Assembly: GCF_018882245.1 (NCBI RefSeq)
Contig: NZ_JACVOV010000002.1
Coordinates: forward strand, 248,001 to 312,000
DNA length: 64,000 nt
Source of the DNA: Polynucleobacter sp. AP-Capit-er-40B-B4
GTDB taxonomy: Bacteria > Pseudomonadota > Gammaproteobacteria > Burkholderiales > Burkholderiaceae
Reading direction: 5' to 3'
Positions 35,891-47,938 of this stretch are shown one piece after another (within the stretch, counting starts at the first letter, position 1; each line of letters begins with the position of its first letter). The position numbers and the translations under genes are program-made. Below the pieces are notes generated by a model, which was not told the origin of the DNA, did not search any database, and was given only the letters and a program-made list of their open reading frames with translations.

Positions 35891-38482
35891 TCAATCTTCT
35901 TCGAGGAAGGTCTTGAGTTTGTCGCTACGGCTTGGATGGCGCATTTTGCGGAGGGCCTTAGCTTCAATTTGACGGATACGCTCACGAGTAACGTCAAATT
36001 GTTTGCCAACCTCTTCAAGAGTGTGATCAGTGCTCATCTCAACACCAAAGCGCATACGCAATACTTTTGCTTCGCGTGGCGTCAATGAATCGAGAACATC
36101 TTTCACAACATCGCGCATAGAGTCATGCAATGCAGCTTCTGCTGGGGCCAAGGTATTGCCGTCTTCAATGAAGTCGCCCAAATGAGAATCTTCATCATCA
36201 CCAATTGGTGTCTCCATGGAGATAGGCTCTTTAGCAATCTTCATGATCTTACGGATCTTGTCTTCAGGAATCTCCATCTTCAGTGCCAAGGTTGCAGCAT
36301 CTGGCTCATGACCAGTCTCTTGCAAAATTTGACGGCTGATACGGTTCATCTTGTTGATCGTCTCAATCATGTGAACTGGGATACGGATCGTACGTGCTTG
36401 GTCCGCAATCGAACGGGTAATCGCCTGACGAATCCACCATGTTGCATAGGTAGAGAACTTATAACCACGACGGTATTCAAACTTATCTACCGCCTTCATC
36501 AAGCCAATGTTGCCTTCTTGAATCAAATCCAAGAACTGCAAGCCACGGTTGGTGTATTTCTTAGCAATCGAGATTACCAAACGTAAGTTGGCTACAGTCA
36601 TCTCACGTTTTGCTTCGCGGGCACGCTTCTCGCCAGCGATCATTTGCTTATTAACTTCTTTTAATTCTGGCAACGGAATCACAACATTCTTCTGAATATC
36701 GATCAACTTCTGTTGCAGTTCTTGAATAGCTGGAACGTTACGCTGCAAGAGTGCGCTGTATGGCTTGTTCTCTTTGAGCAACTTCTCGGTCCAAGTCAAA
36801 TTCATGGACATCTTAGGGAAATCTTTTAATACTTCACCACGATTAACACCCACTTTGTCTACTAACAAGCTTACGATGCCACGCTCAAGCTTCCATACTT
36901 GGTCTACTTGTGAACGCATGGTGTCGCATAACTTCTCAACACTCTTCGCTGTTAAGCGGAAACCAAGTAATTCAGCGCGAATTGCATCTTGCGCCTTCAC
37001 GTATGCTGGACAGTTGTAACCATCTTTATCAAATGCGCGGCGCATCTTGTCAGCTTGTGTGCGAACGATTGCAAACTTCTCTAAAGAGATTTGCTTTAAT
37101 TCCTCCAATTGCTTAGCGTTTGCTGTTGCAGCACCGCCACCGCCACCGCCGCCTTCATCTTCTTCGCCGCCTTCTTCACCTTCTTCAGCGTCCGGATCGA
37201 CTTCTGGCTCTTCAGGTCCGAGCTTAATATCTTCTGCATTTGGATCAACCAAACCATCCACAAACTGGTCAATCTCCATCTCGCCACTAGCGATCTTGTC
37301 AACGTTGCTCAGAATCTCAGCAATCGTTACAGGGCAAGCAGCCAAAGCCATCACCATGTCTTTGAGACCAGCTTCAATCTTCTTCGCAATCACGATCTCG
37401 CCTTCGCGAGTCAACAAGTCAACCGTACCCATTTCACGCATATACATACGTACTGGATCGGTGGTGCGTCCGAATTCTGAATCAACAGTAGATAAAGCCG
37501 CTTCAGCTTCTTCTTCAGCTTCTTCTTCAGAAGCTGCAGCAGCTGTATTGTCAGAAAGGATTAATGTTTCTGCGTCTGGGGCTTGTTCGTAAACAGTAAT
37601 ACCGATGTCATTGAGCAAGCTAATCAACGTTTCTAATGCATCCGCATCGGACAACTCGTCAGACATCACGTCATTCATCTCGCCATGGGTTAAGTAACCC
37701 TTGGACATACCCATCTTGATCAAAGTCTTCAAGCGAGCGCGGCGTAACTCTTGCTGCTCTTCAGTACCCAACTGTTGTGCTGCAAATTCTTTTAAGAGCG
37801 CTTTCTCTTTCGCCTTACGCTCACGCGCTTTTTGACGATCCGTTAATACTGGTTCAGCAGGTGCATCCGCTTTTGCTTTGCGGCCGCGCTTCTTCTCTTC
37901 CTCAACTACTACAGGCGCCTCTAGTTCTGCTGTCTTAGCTTTCTTGCCTTTGACTTCTTTTGCATCTTTAGTTTCTTTTGCTGCTTTTGTTTCTTTAACT
38001 GGCTCAGCCTTAGGTGCTGCTACTGCTTTACCTTTTTTAGCTGGCTCAACCTTGACTTCTGCTTTGGCAGATTTCGCGGGAGCTTTTACAACTGGTTTTG
38101 CTGCAGCCTTTACAGGTTTTGCTGGTGCTTTTGCAACAGCCTTAACTGGTTTGGCTGGCGCCTTAACAACTACTTTTACTGGCTTAGCAGGAGCTTTCGC
38201 TTTAGCTGCAGGTTTTGCAGCAGCCTTTACTGGCTTAGCAGGTGTTTTTGCTTTTGGAGCTGGCTTAGCTGGCGCCTTTGCTTTGGCTGCAGGTTTAGCG
38301 GCTGGTTTTGCAGCCGCTTTTACTGGCTTAGCAGGTGTTTTTGCTTTGGCAGCAGGTTTAGCTGCAGCTTTTACTGGCTTAGCAGGTGTTTTCGCTTTGG
38401 CAGCAGGTTTAGCTGCAGCCTTTACTGGCTTAGCAGGTGTTTTTGCTTTTGGAGCTGGTTTTTTGGTCTTGGTATTCGGCAT
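35891..38482 (-). CDS. rpoD: RNA polymerase sigma factor RpoD with long Lys/Ala/Pro-rich N-terminal extension
   Basis: [33 protein letters not shown]-terminal [52 protein letters not shown]. Confidence 0.97.
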   Translation of the reverse strand: MPNTKTKKPAPKAKTPAKPVKAAAKPAAKAKTPAKPVKAAAKPAAKAKTPAKPVKAAAKPAAKPAAKAKAPAKPAPKAKTPAKPVKAAAKPAAKAKAPAKPVKVVVKAPAKPVKAVAKAPAKPVKAAAKPVVKAPAKSAKAEVKVEPAKKGKAVAAPKAEPVKETKAAKETKDAKEVKGKKAKTAELEAPVVVEEEKKRGRKAKADAPAEPVLTDRQKARERKAKEKALLKEFAAQQLGTEEQQELRRARLKTLIKMGMSKGYLTHGEMNDVMSDELSDADALETLISLLNDIGITVYEQAPDAETLILSDNTAAAASEEEAEEEAEAALSTVDSEFGRTTDPVRMYMREMGTVDLLTREGEIVIAKKIEAGLKDMVMALAACPVTIAEILSNVDKIASGEMEIDQFVDGLVDPNAEDIKLGPEEPEVDPDAEEGEEGGEEDEGGGGGGGAATANAKQLEELKQISLEKFAIVRTQADKMRRAFDKDGYNCPAYVKAQDAIRAELLGFRLTAKSVEKLCDTMRSQVDQVWKLERGIVSLLVDKVGVNRGEVLKDFPKMSMNLTWTEKLLKENKPYSALLQRNVPAIQELQQKLIDIQKNVVIPLPELKEVNKQMIAGEKRAREAKREMTVANLRLVISIAKKYTNRGLQFLDLIQEGNIGLMKAVDKFEYRRGYKFSTYATWWIRQAITRSIADQARTIRIPVHMIETINKMNRISRQILQETGHEPDAATLALKMEIPEDKIRKIMKIAKEPISMETPIGDDEDSHLGDFIEDGNTLAPAEAALHDSMRDVVKDVLDSLTPREAKVLRMRFGVEMSTDHTLEEVGKQFDVTRERIRQIEAKALRKMRHPSRSDKLKTFLEED
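38048..38470 (-). repeat. degenerate tandem repeat encoding [17 protein letters not shown]-type units
   Basis: Repeated [17 protein letters not shown] blocks in the RpoD N-terminus and corresponding DNA repeats. Confidence 0.8.
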
Positions 38483-38715
38483 TTATTAGCACTTACTCAC
38501 ATTACTGTTGTTGATATCGACTGATGAAACACAGCCCCGCGTTACTCAATTACCCACTTACCCCAAATTTCATCAAAATAAAGCGCAAGTGGCTGAATTA
38601 AATCGGTTTTTTCTTGGGAACAGAGGATTATAGTCGATTGCGACTTTTTGACACCCTTCTTACCTAAAAATATGGGGTAATTTCAGAGGATTTCTAGGGG
38701 TGTTTTCAGAAATTC

Positions 38716-40683
38716 TTAGGAGAATTTCAGCTTTTCGCCCAATTCCCGATATCGAGCCCGGTCCTGCTCGGTGGCAGTGCTTCCAGCGATCTTTTGGGCA
38801 ATTTCCGTCATTTCTTGCTTGAGGTGGGTTAATTCTAGTTTTTTGAATGCCCCATCTAAGTCTGCGGCGGCGCCATCGAGCTCCAAATCAGAGCCCATCA
38901 CACGATTCCTGAGAACTTCATACAAAGGAGCTAGTTCGCTACGAGACAGCTGATCTTGGAACATCGCAAATGCTCCAGCACCTGCGGTAGCCGGTTTATT
39001 ACCTTCGCCTGGAATCAACTCAACCAAGTCACACTGCGCCAAAAGATCTTTCATCAAAGCATGGGCTTTTTCAGATCTTTGTTCTGCAGCCTTTAATGCA
39101 AGCGCGCGCTTGTTCTCATCAAGCGCCTTTCCTAAATGCGGAAACTGAATAATCACACGCAACATCTGTTCTGCCAAATCGGTTGGCGCTTTAGGTGGCT
39201 CAATGTTTTGACTCGCAACGCGTTTTGCAGAACCTTTGGATGCTTGCCAAGGTGCACCTTGACGATTGCCATTACCTGAAAAGGTGTTCTGACTATTTTG
39301 ATTGCCTTGAGTACCTGAAGTTCTGGCCTGCATCGGCTGATAAGTGGTTTGACGCACAGGTGCAGGCGCGACTGTTAAACCACAAAATGCTTCAAGCTCG
39401 GCTGGGGTGGTGTTCGTGCGAATGGCCAACTCACGCAAGATTTGGGTGCGCAGCGCAATCGGTGGCATCGAGAGTAAGAGGGGTTTAGCAGCATGGTGTG
39501 TATGGGCCCTACCCTCCGGAGTGGTTAACTCATGGTCCTCGCTCACCACCTTAAAGAAGAAGCTGGAGATAGACATGGCTTCTTTAATAACCTTCTCGAA
39601 AGCTGGTGCTCCATAAGCGCGCACATAACTATCTGGGTCATGCTCTGTCGGCAAAAATAAGAAACGAATTTCTTTATCGTCCGACATGAGAGGCAAGCAT
39701 GCTTCCAGCGCGCGCTGTGCAGCACGCTGACCAGCAGAGTCACCGTCAAATGAGAAGACGACTTTGTCAGTCTGACGCAAGAGCATGCGTACATGGTTTG
39801 CAGTACAGGCCGTGCCTAATGTTGCAACGGCATTTGGAAATCCCAATTGCGCTAATGCGACTACATCCATATAACCTTCGCAGACAAGAACATATTCTTG
39901 CGAACGAATCGCTTGCCTTGCTTCAAACAAACCATAGAGCGTATTGCCCTTAGAAAAGAGTGGCGTCTCTGGAGAATTTAAATATTTTGGCTCGCCTTGA
40001 TCCAAGATGCGCCCACCAAAGCCAATCGTTTGGCCTTTAGGATTGCGAATCGGGAACATGATGCGATTACGGAAACGGTCATAGCGTTTTACATTTGCGC
40101 CTTCGGATTGCTCACCCTGAATTAGTAAGCCGCCTTCTAACAATGTCTTGGCAACCTCATCATTGGAATAAGTTCCAAAGACCGCCTCTAGGCCCTGCCA
40201 ACCATCAGGCGCATAACCCAAGGCATAGCGTTTGGCGATCTCACCAGTAAGACCGCGACCTTTGAGGTATTCGACAGCTCGGGTGTTGCCCTTGAGTTGC
40301 TGGCGATACCAATCTGCCGCAGAGCTCATCACCTCACTCAGTGCCATAGCTTGCTGCTGACGCGCGACGTCATTTGCTGTGCGTTCTTCGCGAGGCACAT
40401 CTAAACCAGCAGAGCGTGCCAAGTCTTCAATGGCATCAACATAACCAAGGCCGGAATACTCCATTAAAAAGCTAATGGCAGATCCGTGCGCGCCACAACC
40501 AAAGCAGTGATAAAACTGTTTGGTGGGCGATACTGAAAATGAAGGAGACTTCTCAGAATGAAAGGGGCACAAACCCTGAAAGTTCGCGCCCGCTTTTTTT
40601 AGTTTTACGTGCTGCCCAACCACATCAACGATGTCTACCCGATTTAAAAGATCGGCAATAAAGGATTGTGGGATGAGTGCCAT
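38716..40683 (-). CDS. dnaG: DNA primase
   Basis: CPFHSEKSPSFSVSPTKQFYHCFGCGAHG zinc finger; VCEGYMDVVAL; FSFDGDSAGQRAA. Confidence 0.97.
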   Translation of the reverse strand: MALIPQSFIADLLNRVDIVDVVGQHVKLKKAGANFQGLCPFHSEKSPSFSVSPTKQFYHCFGCGAHGSAISFLMEYSGLGYVDAIEDLARSAGLDVPREERTANDVARQQQAMALSEVMSSAADWYRQQLKGNTRAVEYLKGRGLTGEIAKRYALGYAPDGWQGLEAVFGTYSNDEVAKTLLEGGLLIQGEQSEGANVKRYDRFRNRIMFPIRNPKGQTIGFGGRILDQGEPKYLNSPETPLFSKGNTLYGLFEARQAIRSQEYVLVCEGYMDVVALAQLGFPNAVATLGTACTANHVRMLLRQTDKVVFSFDGDSAGQRAAQRALEACLPLMSDDKEIRFLFLPTEHDPDSYVRAYGAPAFEKVIKEAMSISSFFFKVVSEDHELTTPEGRAHTHHAAKPLLLSMPPIALRTQILRELAIRTNTTPAELEAFCGLTVAPAPVRQTTYQPMQARTSGTQGNQNSQNTFSGNGNRQGAPWQASKGSAKRVASQNIEPPKAPTDLAEQMLRVIIQFPHLGKALDENKRALALKAAEQRSEKAHALMKDLLAQCDLVELIPGEGNKPATAGAGAFAMFQDQLSRSELAPLYEVLRNRVMGSDLELDGAAADLDGAFKKLELTHLKQEMTEIAQKIAGSTATEQDRARYRELGEKLKFS

Positions 40684-40719
40684 AAGGCGAGTATGAAACT
40701 GTTTCTCTTATTTAGATAC

Positions 40720-41166
40720 TTACTTGGCAAGTGCGGCTTTTACCAAACCAGAAACTTTGCCCATATCTGCTTTGCCCGCTAATTGCCCTTTGAGAACGCC
40801 AATCACTTTACCCATATCCTGAGGGCCAGCAGCACCTGTAGAAGCAACAGCAGCCACTACTGCAGCCTCCACTTCAGCGTCAGATAACTGCGCAGGCAAG
40901 TAGGTCTGCAAGATCACCATCTCGGCAGCTTCAATCGCAACCAAATCATCGCGCCCAGCTTTTTCAAACTGAGAGATGGAGTCTTTACGTTGCTTAATCA
41001 TTTTCTCAACGGTAGCAATCACACCAGCATCATCGACTACGATACGCTCATCGACTTCACGTTGCTTAATCGCCGCCAACAAAAGACGAATGGTTCCTAG
41101 GCGCTCAACTTCTTTTGCGCGCATAGCGTTTTTCATATCTTCAGTAATTTGATCTTTTAGACTCAT
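40720..41166 (-). CDS. GatB/YqeY domain protein
   Basis: LKDQITEDMKNAMRAKEVERLGTIRLLLAAIKQREVDE; DMGKVIGVLKGQLAGKADMGKVSGLVK. Confidence 0.95.
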   Translation of the reverse strand: MSLKDQITEDMKNAMRAKEVERLGTIRLLLAAIKQREVDERIVVDDAGVIATVEKMIKQRKDSISQFEKAGRDDLVAIEAAEMVILQTYLPAQLSDAEVEAAVVAAVASTGAAGPQDMGKVIGVLKGQLAGKADMGKVSGLVKAALAK

Positions 41167-41210
41167 GGCTTTATTCCTGATGTTGAATGTATCTAGCGAT
41201 TAAAAAGCAA

Positions 41211-41243
41211 AAACCCGCTGCGTTTCACCGTCAGCGGGTTTCA
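41211..41243 (-). terminator. rho-independent terminator after rpsU
   Basis: Minus strand AACCCGCTGACGG...CAGCGGGTTTTT. Confidence 0.7.
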
Positions 41244-41276
41244 AAGCTTCTCGGTGAAGAGAGCTTTTAAATTCTA

Positions 41277-41489
41277 TTAGTAAAGCTTCTTAGGCAACAT
41301 TTGGCTGCGAATACGCTTGTAATGGCGCTTAGCAGCTGCAGCCTTCTTACGCTTACGCTCAGCCGTTGGCTTCTCGTAGAACTCGCGTGCACGCAAGTCT
41401 GTCAAAAGGCCATTCTTTTCAATGGTGCGCTTGAAACGGCGCAATGCCACTTCAAATGGTTCGTTTTCGCGGAGGCGGACTGTAGTCAT
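41277..41489 (-). CDS. rpsU: 30S ribosomal protein S21
   Basis: [56 protein letters not shown]. Confidence 0.97.
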   Translation of the reverse strand: MTTVRLRENEPFEVALRRFKRTIEKNGLLTDLRAREFYEKPTAERKRKKAAAAKRHYKRIRSQMLPKKLY

Positions 41490-41566
41490 ACTTATTTAAC
41501 TCGTATATGCTCGATAAATATCGAAAAATTAACTGAATTGCGATTCTAGCACGACCAAGCGAAAAA

Positions 41567-42640
41567 ATGATTGTTTTAGGAATAGAAACTTCTTGTGACG
41601 AGACTGGGGTGGCTTTATACAACACCACTCCTTGGGAAGAGGGTAAACCGGCCTTCCAGGGCATACTGGGCCAGGGTTTGCACTCTCAGATCGCCATGCA
41701 CCGGGACTATGGGGGCGTCGTCCCAGAATTAGCCTCACGCGACCATATTCGCCGTGTTTTACCCCTTTTAGACCAATCTTTAGCCCAATCTGGGCTCAAA
41801 TTGACCGATATTGATGCCGTGGCCTTCACCCAAGGCCCAGGACTGGCTGGCGCCCTCCTGGTGGGCAGTGCTTTTGCCAAATCTCTTGCTCAAGGGCTTA
41901 ATTTGCCCTCAATTGGGGTTCATCACCTAGAGGGACACCTACTTTCTCCGCTTTTGGGTCAAACAGCCCCTCAATTTCCGTTTATTGCCCTTCTGGTATC
42001 TGGCGGCCATACCCAACTAATGAAAGTCTCCGGCATTGGGCAATATGAGCTTCTGGGTGAAACCTTAGATGACGCAGCAGGCGAAGCTTTTGACAAGACA
42101 GCCAAATTACTCGGGCTCGACTACCCCGGCGGTGCTGCGATTTCTAAATTAGCTGAGCAAGGACGCTCCGGTATTTTTGACTTACCAAAACCGATGTTGC
42201 ATTCGGGTGATTTGGATTTTTCTTTTTCCGGATTAAAGACTGCCGTCCTCAATCAAGTTAAAAAGTTTGAGGATAAAAAGATTGTCGCCACATCTGAAGT
42301 GACGCAGTTTCATGCGGACCTCGCTAGATCTTTTGTCGATGCGATTGTTGCAGTGTTGGTGAGTAAATCTGAAAAAGCGCTCAAGCAAACAGGTTGCAAA
42401 CATTTGGTGCTAGCAGGTGGCGTAGGCGCTAATTTACAACTGCGTAGTGCATTAAATGAAAAAGCTGCGCGAAATGGTTTTGAAGTGCACTACCCGCCAC
42501 TAGAGTTATGTACCGATAACGGCGTGATGATTGCATTTGCTGGAGCACTACGAATGCTAGTAAAAAATAATGGCTCCACAACATCTGGAGCCTTTGATAT
42601 CAAACCCCGTTGGGATTTGCAAAGCAATAACTTAATTTAA
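41567..42640 (+). CDS. tsaD: tRNA N6-threonylcarbamoyladenosine transferase TsaD
   Basis: [36 protein letters not shown]. Confidence 0.97.
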   Translation: MIVLGIETSCDETGVALYNTTPWEEGKPAFQGILGQGLHSQIAMHRDYGGVVPELASRDHIRRVLPLLDQSLAQSGLKLTDIDAVAFTQGPGLAGALLVGSAFAKSLAQGLNLPSIGVHHLEGHLLSPLLGQTAPQFPFIALLVSGGHTQLMKVSGIGQYELLGETLDDAAGEAFDKTAKLLGLDYPGGAAISKLAEQGRSGIFDLPKPMLHSGDLDFSFSGLKTAVLNQVKKFEDKKIVATSEVTQFHADLARSFVDAIVAVLVSKSEKALKQTGCKHLVLAGGVGANLQLRSALNEKAARNGFEVHYPPLELCTDNGVMIAFAGALRMLVKNNGSTTSGAFDIKPRWDLQSNNLI

Positions 42641-42677
42641 GAACTGCATTTAAGTATTTAGCTTACTAGTTGGTCAA

Positions 42678-43523
42678 TTATTTCTGATGGCTGATGCGGG
42701 CAAATGCACTGTGATTGTGGATAGACTCAAAGTTCTCAGCCTCAACTACAAACGACTGGATGCGCTGATCAGCCTTGAGGTTGCCAGCTACATCACGCAC
42801 TAAGTCTTCTACGAATTTAGGGTTGCTGTAAGAACGCTCGGTAACCCACTTCTCGTCGGGACGCTTGAGCAAACCCCACAATTCACTAGATGCTTCGCTC
42901 TCTGCAGCGGTAACCAAATCTTCTACTGTCATTTTTGTTTCAGTGTCGAGCACTACAGACATCGTCACATGTGAACGCTGATTATGAGCGCCAAAATCAG
43001 AAATCTCTTTTGAACAAGGGCACAGACTCATCACCGGAACTTGCGCACGCAAACCCAATTCCACATCAGCATTGCCAGTGGTATTTTGTTTGGCAGTGGC
43101 CATCCAAGTCACTTCGTAATCCATTAAGCTTTCTACACCAGATACTGGCGCTGCTTTTTTTACAAAGTGAGTGTAAGTAAACTGCACATGCCCTTCTTTA
43201 GCATCAAGTAATGGCAACATCTCACGAACCATCGCCACCACTGAAGTGCTATCAACTGCGATATCTTGTTTTTGCAACAAAGCCATAAAGCGCGACATAT
43301 GCGTGCCCTTCACATGCGCAGGCAAAGCAACATCCATTTCAAAAGTACCAACGGATGGAAAGTTCCCAGTCTTGCTGCGAATCGTCAGTGGATGACGCAC
43401 GCCACGAATTCCCACCTGCTCAATTGGCAAAGCGCGCTCATCCAAAGTGGATTGCACGTCAGGCATTGCGCTAGGCTTCAAAAAAGCGGGGTTCATGTCA
43501 TTCATGGCTCTATTTTCAGGCAA
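42678..43523 (-). CDS. folE2: GTP cyclohydrolase FolE2
   Basis: QVGIRGVRHPLTI, GTHMSRF, SLCPCSKEISDFGAHNQRSHVT. Confidence 0.96.
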   Translation of the reverse strand: MPENRAMNDMNPAFLKPSAMPDVQSTLDERALPIEQVGIRGVRHPLTIRSKTGNFPSVGTFEMDVALPAHVKGTHMSRFMALLQKQDIAVDSTSVVAMVREMLPLLDAKEGHVQFTYTHFVKKAAPVSGVESLMDYEVTWMATAKQNTTGNADVELGLRAQVPVMSLCPCSKEISDFGAHNQRSHVTMSVVLDTETKMTVEDLVTAAESEASSELWGLLKRPDEKWVTERSYSNPKFVEDLVRDVAGNLKADQRIQSFVVEAENFESIHNHSAFARISHQK

Positions 43524-43530
43524 AACAGGC

Positions 43531-45432
43531 TTATTTGCCTACAAGCTCAGAATTTTGGGTCAATATTGCTGGAAAACGTTGTTTGATGGAGCTAGTAATA
43601 CCCTCCACATCTAGGCCGCACTTGGTCATCAGCAAGCTGTAGTCGCCATGCTCAATAAATTCATCAGGAAGACCTAATTGCAAGAGGGGCTTATTTATTC
43701 CGAGATTTGATAGCGCTTCCAAGCAAGCGCCGCCAGCGCCGCCAGCAATTGCGCCATCTTCAATGGTCACAAAATAATCATGATCGGACGCCAAGGATTT
43801 AATCAAATCCACATCCAGTGGTTTCACAAAACGCATGTTGGCAACTGTGGCATTAATGCCCTCTGCCACTTCCAGCGCAGGATAGAGCAAAGTTCCAAAT
43901 GCCAAAATCGCTACACGTTGACCGGATGGTGCAGTAGATTTACGACGAACCTCGCCTTTACCTAATGGCAAAGTGCGCAATTCTTTTGAAGGTACTGCGC
44001 CAACACCAGCACCACGTGGGTAGCGAACTGCGCTCGGATGCGGCTGATGGAATGCAGTGGTTAATAAATCACGACATTCCGCCTCATCTGCTGGAGTCAA
44101 CACCAACATATTGGGAATGCAACGTAAGAATGGAATGTCGTATGCGCCAGCATGGGTAGCGCCATCAGCACCCACCAAGCCTGCGCGGTCAAGCGCAAAC
44201 AGCACTGGCAAATCTTGTAATGCGACATCGTGAATGAGTTGATCGTAGGCGCGCTGCAAGAATGTTGAATAGATTGCCACAACTGGCTTCATGCCCTCAC
44301 AAGCCATACCCGCCGCAAAAGTTACCGCATGCTGCTCAGCAATACCGACGTCGTAATAACGCTTTGGGAAATTCTTTTCAAACTCAACTAAGCCAGAACC
44401 TTCGCGCATCGCCGGAGTAATGCCAACCAATAATGGATCAGCGTGCGCCATATCGCATAACCAATCACCAAATACCTGAGTAAAGGTTTTCTTGCTGGCT
44501 GCAGGTTTCTTAACACCCTCTTCTGGGTTGAACTTACTTGGACCGTGATACAGCACTGGATCTGCCTCAGCCAATTCATAGCCCTGGCCTTTTTTAGTCA
44601 CTACATGCAAGAACTGTGGGCCGCGACCCTCTAAGGCCAAACGACGGACGTTCTGCAGCATTGGAATCAAGGCATCTAAATCATGGCCGTCAATCGGGCC
44701 AAAGTAATTGAAGCCGAACTCTTGAAAGATGGTAGATGGAGACACCATGCCTTTGGCATGATCCTCAAGGCGTTTAGCGAACTCACGTAGTGGTGGCGCA
44801 ATGGATAAAACACTATCAATACCTTTTTTAGTCGCCGAGTAAATATTGCCGCTCAGTAGTCTAGCTAGATGGCGATTAAGCGCGCCCACTGCTGGAGAGA
44901 TTGACATATCGTTGTCATTCAAAATCACCACGAGCGGTAAGTCGTCATACACACCAGCATTGTTCATTGCTTCGAAAGCCATGCCGCCGGTCATCGCGCT
45001 ATCGCCAATCACAGCTACAGCAACATGTCGTTCGCCCTTGGTTTGGAATGCACGCGCCATACCCATTGCGGCCGAGATACTGGTAGATGAGTGGCCAGTT
45101 CCAAATGCATCAAATTCACTTTCAGTGCGATGCGGAAATCCGGAGAGGCCTTTGTACTGACGCAAGGTATTCATGCGCTCACGACGACCCGTCAAAATCT
45201 TGTGCGGATAGCTTTGATGGCCCACATCCCAAACAATACGATCTGCAGGCGTATCGAAAACATAATGTAAAGCAATCGATAACTCTACCGTTCCCAAATT
45301 GGAGGATAGATGCCCGCCTGTTTTAGAAACGGAATCTAAAACAAACTCACGCAATTCATCCGCCAAAGCAGGAAGCTCTTCGCGTGAGAGTTTTTTGAGA
45401 TCGTCAGGTGAGTTAATGGAATGTAAAGTCAT
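43531..45432 (-). CDS. dxs: 1-deoxy-D-xylulose-5-phosphate synthase
   Basis: [46 protein letters not shown]. Confidence 0.97.
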   Translation of the reverse strand: MTLHSINSPDDLKKLSREELPALADELREFVLDSVSKTGGHLSSNLGTVELSIALHYVFDTPADRIVWDVGHQSYPHKILTGRRERMNTLRQYKGLSGFPHRTESEFDAFGTGHSSTSISAAMGMARAFQTKGERHVAVAVIGDSAMTGGMAFEAMNNAGVYDDLPLVVILNDNDMSISPAVGALNRHLARLLSGNIYSATKKGIDSVLSIAPPLREFAKRLEDHAKGMVSPSTIFQEFGFNYFGPIDGHDLDALIPMLQNVRRLALEGRGPQFLHVVTKKGQGYELAEADPVLYHGPSKFNPEEGVKKPAASKKTFTQVFGDWLCDMAHADPLLVGITPAMREGSGLVEFEKNFPKRYYDVGIAEQHAVTFAAGMACEGMKPVVAIYSTFLQRAYDQLIHDVALQDLPVLFALDRAGLVGADGATHAGAYDIPFLRCIPNMLVLTPADEAECRDLLTTAFHQPHPSAVRYPRGAGVGAVPSKELRTLPLGKGEVRRKSTAPSGQRVAILAFGTLLYPALEVAEGINATVANMRFVKPLDVDLIKSLASDHDYFVTIEDGAIAGGAGGACLEALSNLGINKPLLQLGLPDEFIEHGDYSLLMTKCGLDVEGITSSIKQRFPAILTQNSELVGK

Positions 45433-45476
45433 TGAATCTAAATAATCCGTACTAATGCATTTCTCTTGTTGCCCTC

Positions 45477-46379
45477 TTATTTGCCTCGATTGACAACCAA
45501 GAGAGCCAAATCTTTTAATGCCTGCGCTGATGCGCCAAAACTATCTAAGCTGGCGATAGCTACCTCTTGTAGCTCTTTAGCCTGCTTCTGCGCATAGTCT
45601 AAACCCATCAAGGTTACATAGGTGGGCTTATTGGCAGCAGCGTCCTTGCCAGCGGTCTTGCCCAATGTTTGGCTATCCGCAGTGGCATCCAACACATCAT
45701 CCACAATCTGAAATGCCAATCCAAGAGCTTTTGCGTAGTTTGCGAGATGAGCCATTTGAGCAGGACTGAGATATACACAAATACCCCCCAATTCCACGGC
45801 ACATGACAACAAAGCACCTGTCTTCATGGCATGCATTTGCTTTAAGCCTGGAAGATCTAGCTTTTTACCAACGCTCTCTAAATCAATTGCCTGGCCACCA
45901 GCCATACCGCGCGATCCCGAGGCAGCAGCTAAAGCAGCAATCATTTTGATTTTTATCTGCGCATTACAGTTGGCATTAGCCAGAATTTCAAAAGCACGGG
46001 TTTGCAATGCATCTCCGACCAATAGGGCTGTTGCCTCATCAAACGCTTTGTGAACTGTTGGACGACCACGACGCAAATCATCATCATCCATGCAAGGCAA
46101 GTCATCATGCACCAAGGAGTAAGCATGAATACATTCAATCGCAACCGCGGCAGCATCCAATGATTCTTCTCTAACGTCGTCCGCCTTATCACCCAGTTGA
46201 CCTGCTGCATAAACCAACAGTGGTCTTATGCGTTTACCTCCGCCCTGCGCTGCATAGCGCATTGCCTCATGCAAGCGATGAGGAATAGTTTGAGCAGAAT
46301 CAAGTAAGCGATCTAAGGCCAACTCAGTTCGCTTAGATTGCGAACTAACCCACTCTTGAAATTGAAATGAGGTATTCAT
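45477..46379 (-). CDS. ispA: polyprenyl (farnesyl) diphosphate synthase
   Basis: [43 protein letters not shown]. Confidence 0.95.
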   Translation of the reverse strand: MNTSFQFQEWVSSQSKRTELALDRLLDSAQTIPHRLHEAMRYAAQGGGKRIRPLLVYAAGQLGDKADDVREESLDAAAVAIECIHAYSLVHDDLPCMDDDDLRRGRPTVHKAFDEATALLVGDALQTRAFEILANANCNAQIKIKMIAALAAASGSRGMAGGQAIDLESVGKKLDLPGLKQMHAMKTGALLSCAVELGGICVYLSPAQMAHLANYAKALGLAFQIVDDVLDATADSQTLGKTAGKDAAANKPTYVTLMGLDYAQKQAKELQEVAIASLDSFGASAQALKDLALLVVNRGK

Positions 46380-46612
46380 TAAGCCTCGAATACGCGAACC
46401 TGCTGCTCAACTTGAGCCAACATGCCCTGACAGTGTTTTAACAAAGCTGCGCCACGTTGATATGCCAGAAGGGTTTCTTCTAGGGAAAATTTTCCAGATT
46501 CCATGTCAGAAATGAGCTTTTCCAACTCCTTAACAGCTTGTTCGTAGCGCAAATCTGGGTCAATTTGGACCTCTAGACCGGATTTTGGACTCTCAGACTT
46601 CTTGGTTGCCAT
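46379..46612 (-). CDS. xseB: exodeoxyribonuclease VII small subunit
   Basis: YEQAVKELEKLISDMESGKFSLEETLLAYQRGAALLKHCQ; adjoins ispA. Confidence 0.92.
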   Translation of the reverse strand: MATKKSESPKSGLEVQIDPDLRYEQAVKELEKLISDMESGKFSLEETLLAYQRGAALLKHCQGMLAQVEQQVRVFEA

Positions 46613-46765
46613 AAGCTTAATTCCTTCGTATTTCCCACACGGATAGCCCTACATATTAAAGCGAGAAGCCCTTTGGATGGGTATAATCCACCCCTTCCTT
46701 TCCAATATCGATCCGTCGATGGTTGGATTGGTTATTCCGCTTAGCTTCGGCTGACGTTTTCGGGG

Positions 46766-47881
46766 GTGGGGAGAATGACTAATCTGGCTACCGCGCAGCA
46801 GCTTGCGCCGTCCAATCTACAACTGCCGGTTTCGGCATATTTTGACGCTGACTTGTATCAGCGGGAAATTGAACTGCTTTTTAAGCAGGGTCCAGGCTAT
46901 GTTGGCCACGAACTCATGGTGCCTGAAGTTGGCTCCTATCAAACTTTAAGCGCAGAAAACGAAGGTCGCATCCTCGTTCGCAATGAATCTGGTGTTGAAC
47001 TACTTTCTAATGTTTGTCGTCATCGCCAAGCACTCATGCTCAACGGTCGTGGCAAAGCAGACAATATTGTGTGCCCACTACATCGCTGGACCTATGATTT
47101 GGGTGGCAATCTATTAGGTGCCCCACACTTTGAAGATAAGCCTTGTTTAAATCTTGGCAAATCCCCTTTGCAAAATTGGCAAGGCTTGCTGTTTGAAGGT
47201 CCACGCGATGTTCGTGCTGATCTTGCCAAACTTGGCGTCGCTGACGATCTCAAGTTTGATGGTTATGTTTTAGATCATGTTGAAGTACATGAATGTAATT
47301 ACAACTGGAAAACATTCATCGAGGTTTACCTCGAGGACTATCACGTCGTGCCATTTCATCCAGGCTTAGGCAAGTTTGTTTCTTGTGAAGACCTGCATTG
47401 GGAATTTGGTGATTGGCATAGCGTACAAACAGTTGGCATTCATAAGGATTTGCAAACTCCTGGTTCACCAACGTATCGCAGTTGGCATGAAGCAGTGTTA
47501 CGTCAATTTGACGGTAAAGCTCCGCGCCACGGTGCCATCTGGCTAACCTACTACCCTAACGTGATGGTGGAGTGGTATCCAGGGGTTCTATGTGTATCTA
47601 CATTGCATCCAATGGGACCTGGCAAAACGCGCAATATCGTTGAGTTCTATTACCCAGAAGAAATCGCTTTGTTTGAACGTGAATTTGTTGAAGCAGAGCG
47701 TGCTGCTTATATGGAAACCTGCATCGAAGATGATGAAATCGCTGAGCGCATGGATCAAGGGCGTGCAGCTCTTTTAGCTCGCGGTGTTAATGAGGTAGGT
47801 CCATATCAAAGTCCAATGGAAGATGGTATGCAACATTTTCATGAATGGTATCGCCGCGTCATGAACTTTGAAGGCGCATAA
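46766..47881 (+). CDS. Rieske (2Fe-2S) aromatic ring-hydroxylating oxygenase alpha subunit
   Basis: NVCRHRQALMLNGRGKADNIVCPLHRWTYDLGG Rieske motif; EDYHVVPFHPGL. Likely ATG start at 46775. Confidence 0.9.
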   Translation: MGRMTNLATAQQLAPSNLQLPVSAYFDADLYQREIELLFKQGPGYVGHELMVPEVGSYQTLSAENEGRILVRNESGVELLSNVCRHRQALMLNGRGKADNIVCPLHRWTYDLGGNLLGAPHFEDKPCLNLGKSPLQNWQGLLFEGPRDVRADLAKLGVADDLKFDGYVLDHVEVHECNYNWKTFIEVYLEDYHVVPFHPGLGKFVSCEDLHWEFGDWHSVQTVGIHKDLQTPGSPTYRSWHEAVLRQFDGKAPRHGAIWLTYYPNVMVEWYPGVLCVSTLHPMGPGKTRNIVEFYYPEEIALFEREFVEAERAAYMETCIEDDEIAERMDQGRAALLARGVNEVGPYQSPMEDGMQHFHEWYRRVMNFEGA

Positions 47882-47938
47882 TCAGATAAAGTTTTATCGT
47901 TTTACCCAACAATCTCATCACTAAAGATAGGAAGCATC

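Noticed and set aside
37047-37592. 181-aa plus-strand ORF antisense to rpoD
   Set aside because: Low-complexity (P/S-rich) antisense of the acidic RpoD region; no family features.
37878-38489. 203-aa plus-strand ORF antisense to the rpoD N-terminus
   Set aside because: Low-complexity mirror of the K/A/P repeat; rpoD is unmistakable on the minus strand.
39195-39953. Several plus-strand ORFs within dnaG
   Set aside because: Antisense shadows of a strong conserved gene.
46682-46687. TATAAT box upstream of the Rieske oxygenase gene
   Set aside because: No convincing -35 element at the proper spacing, so not listed as a promoter feature.
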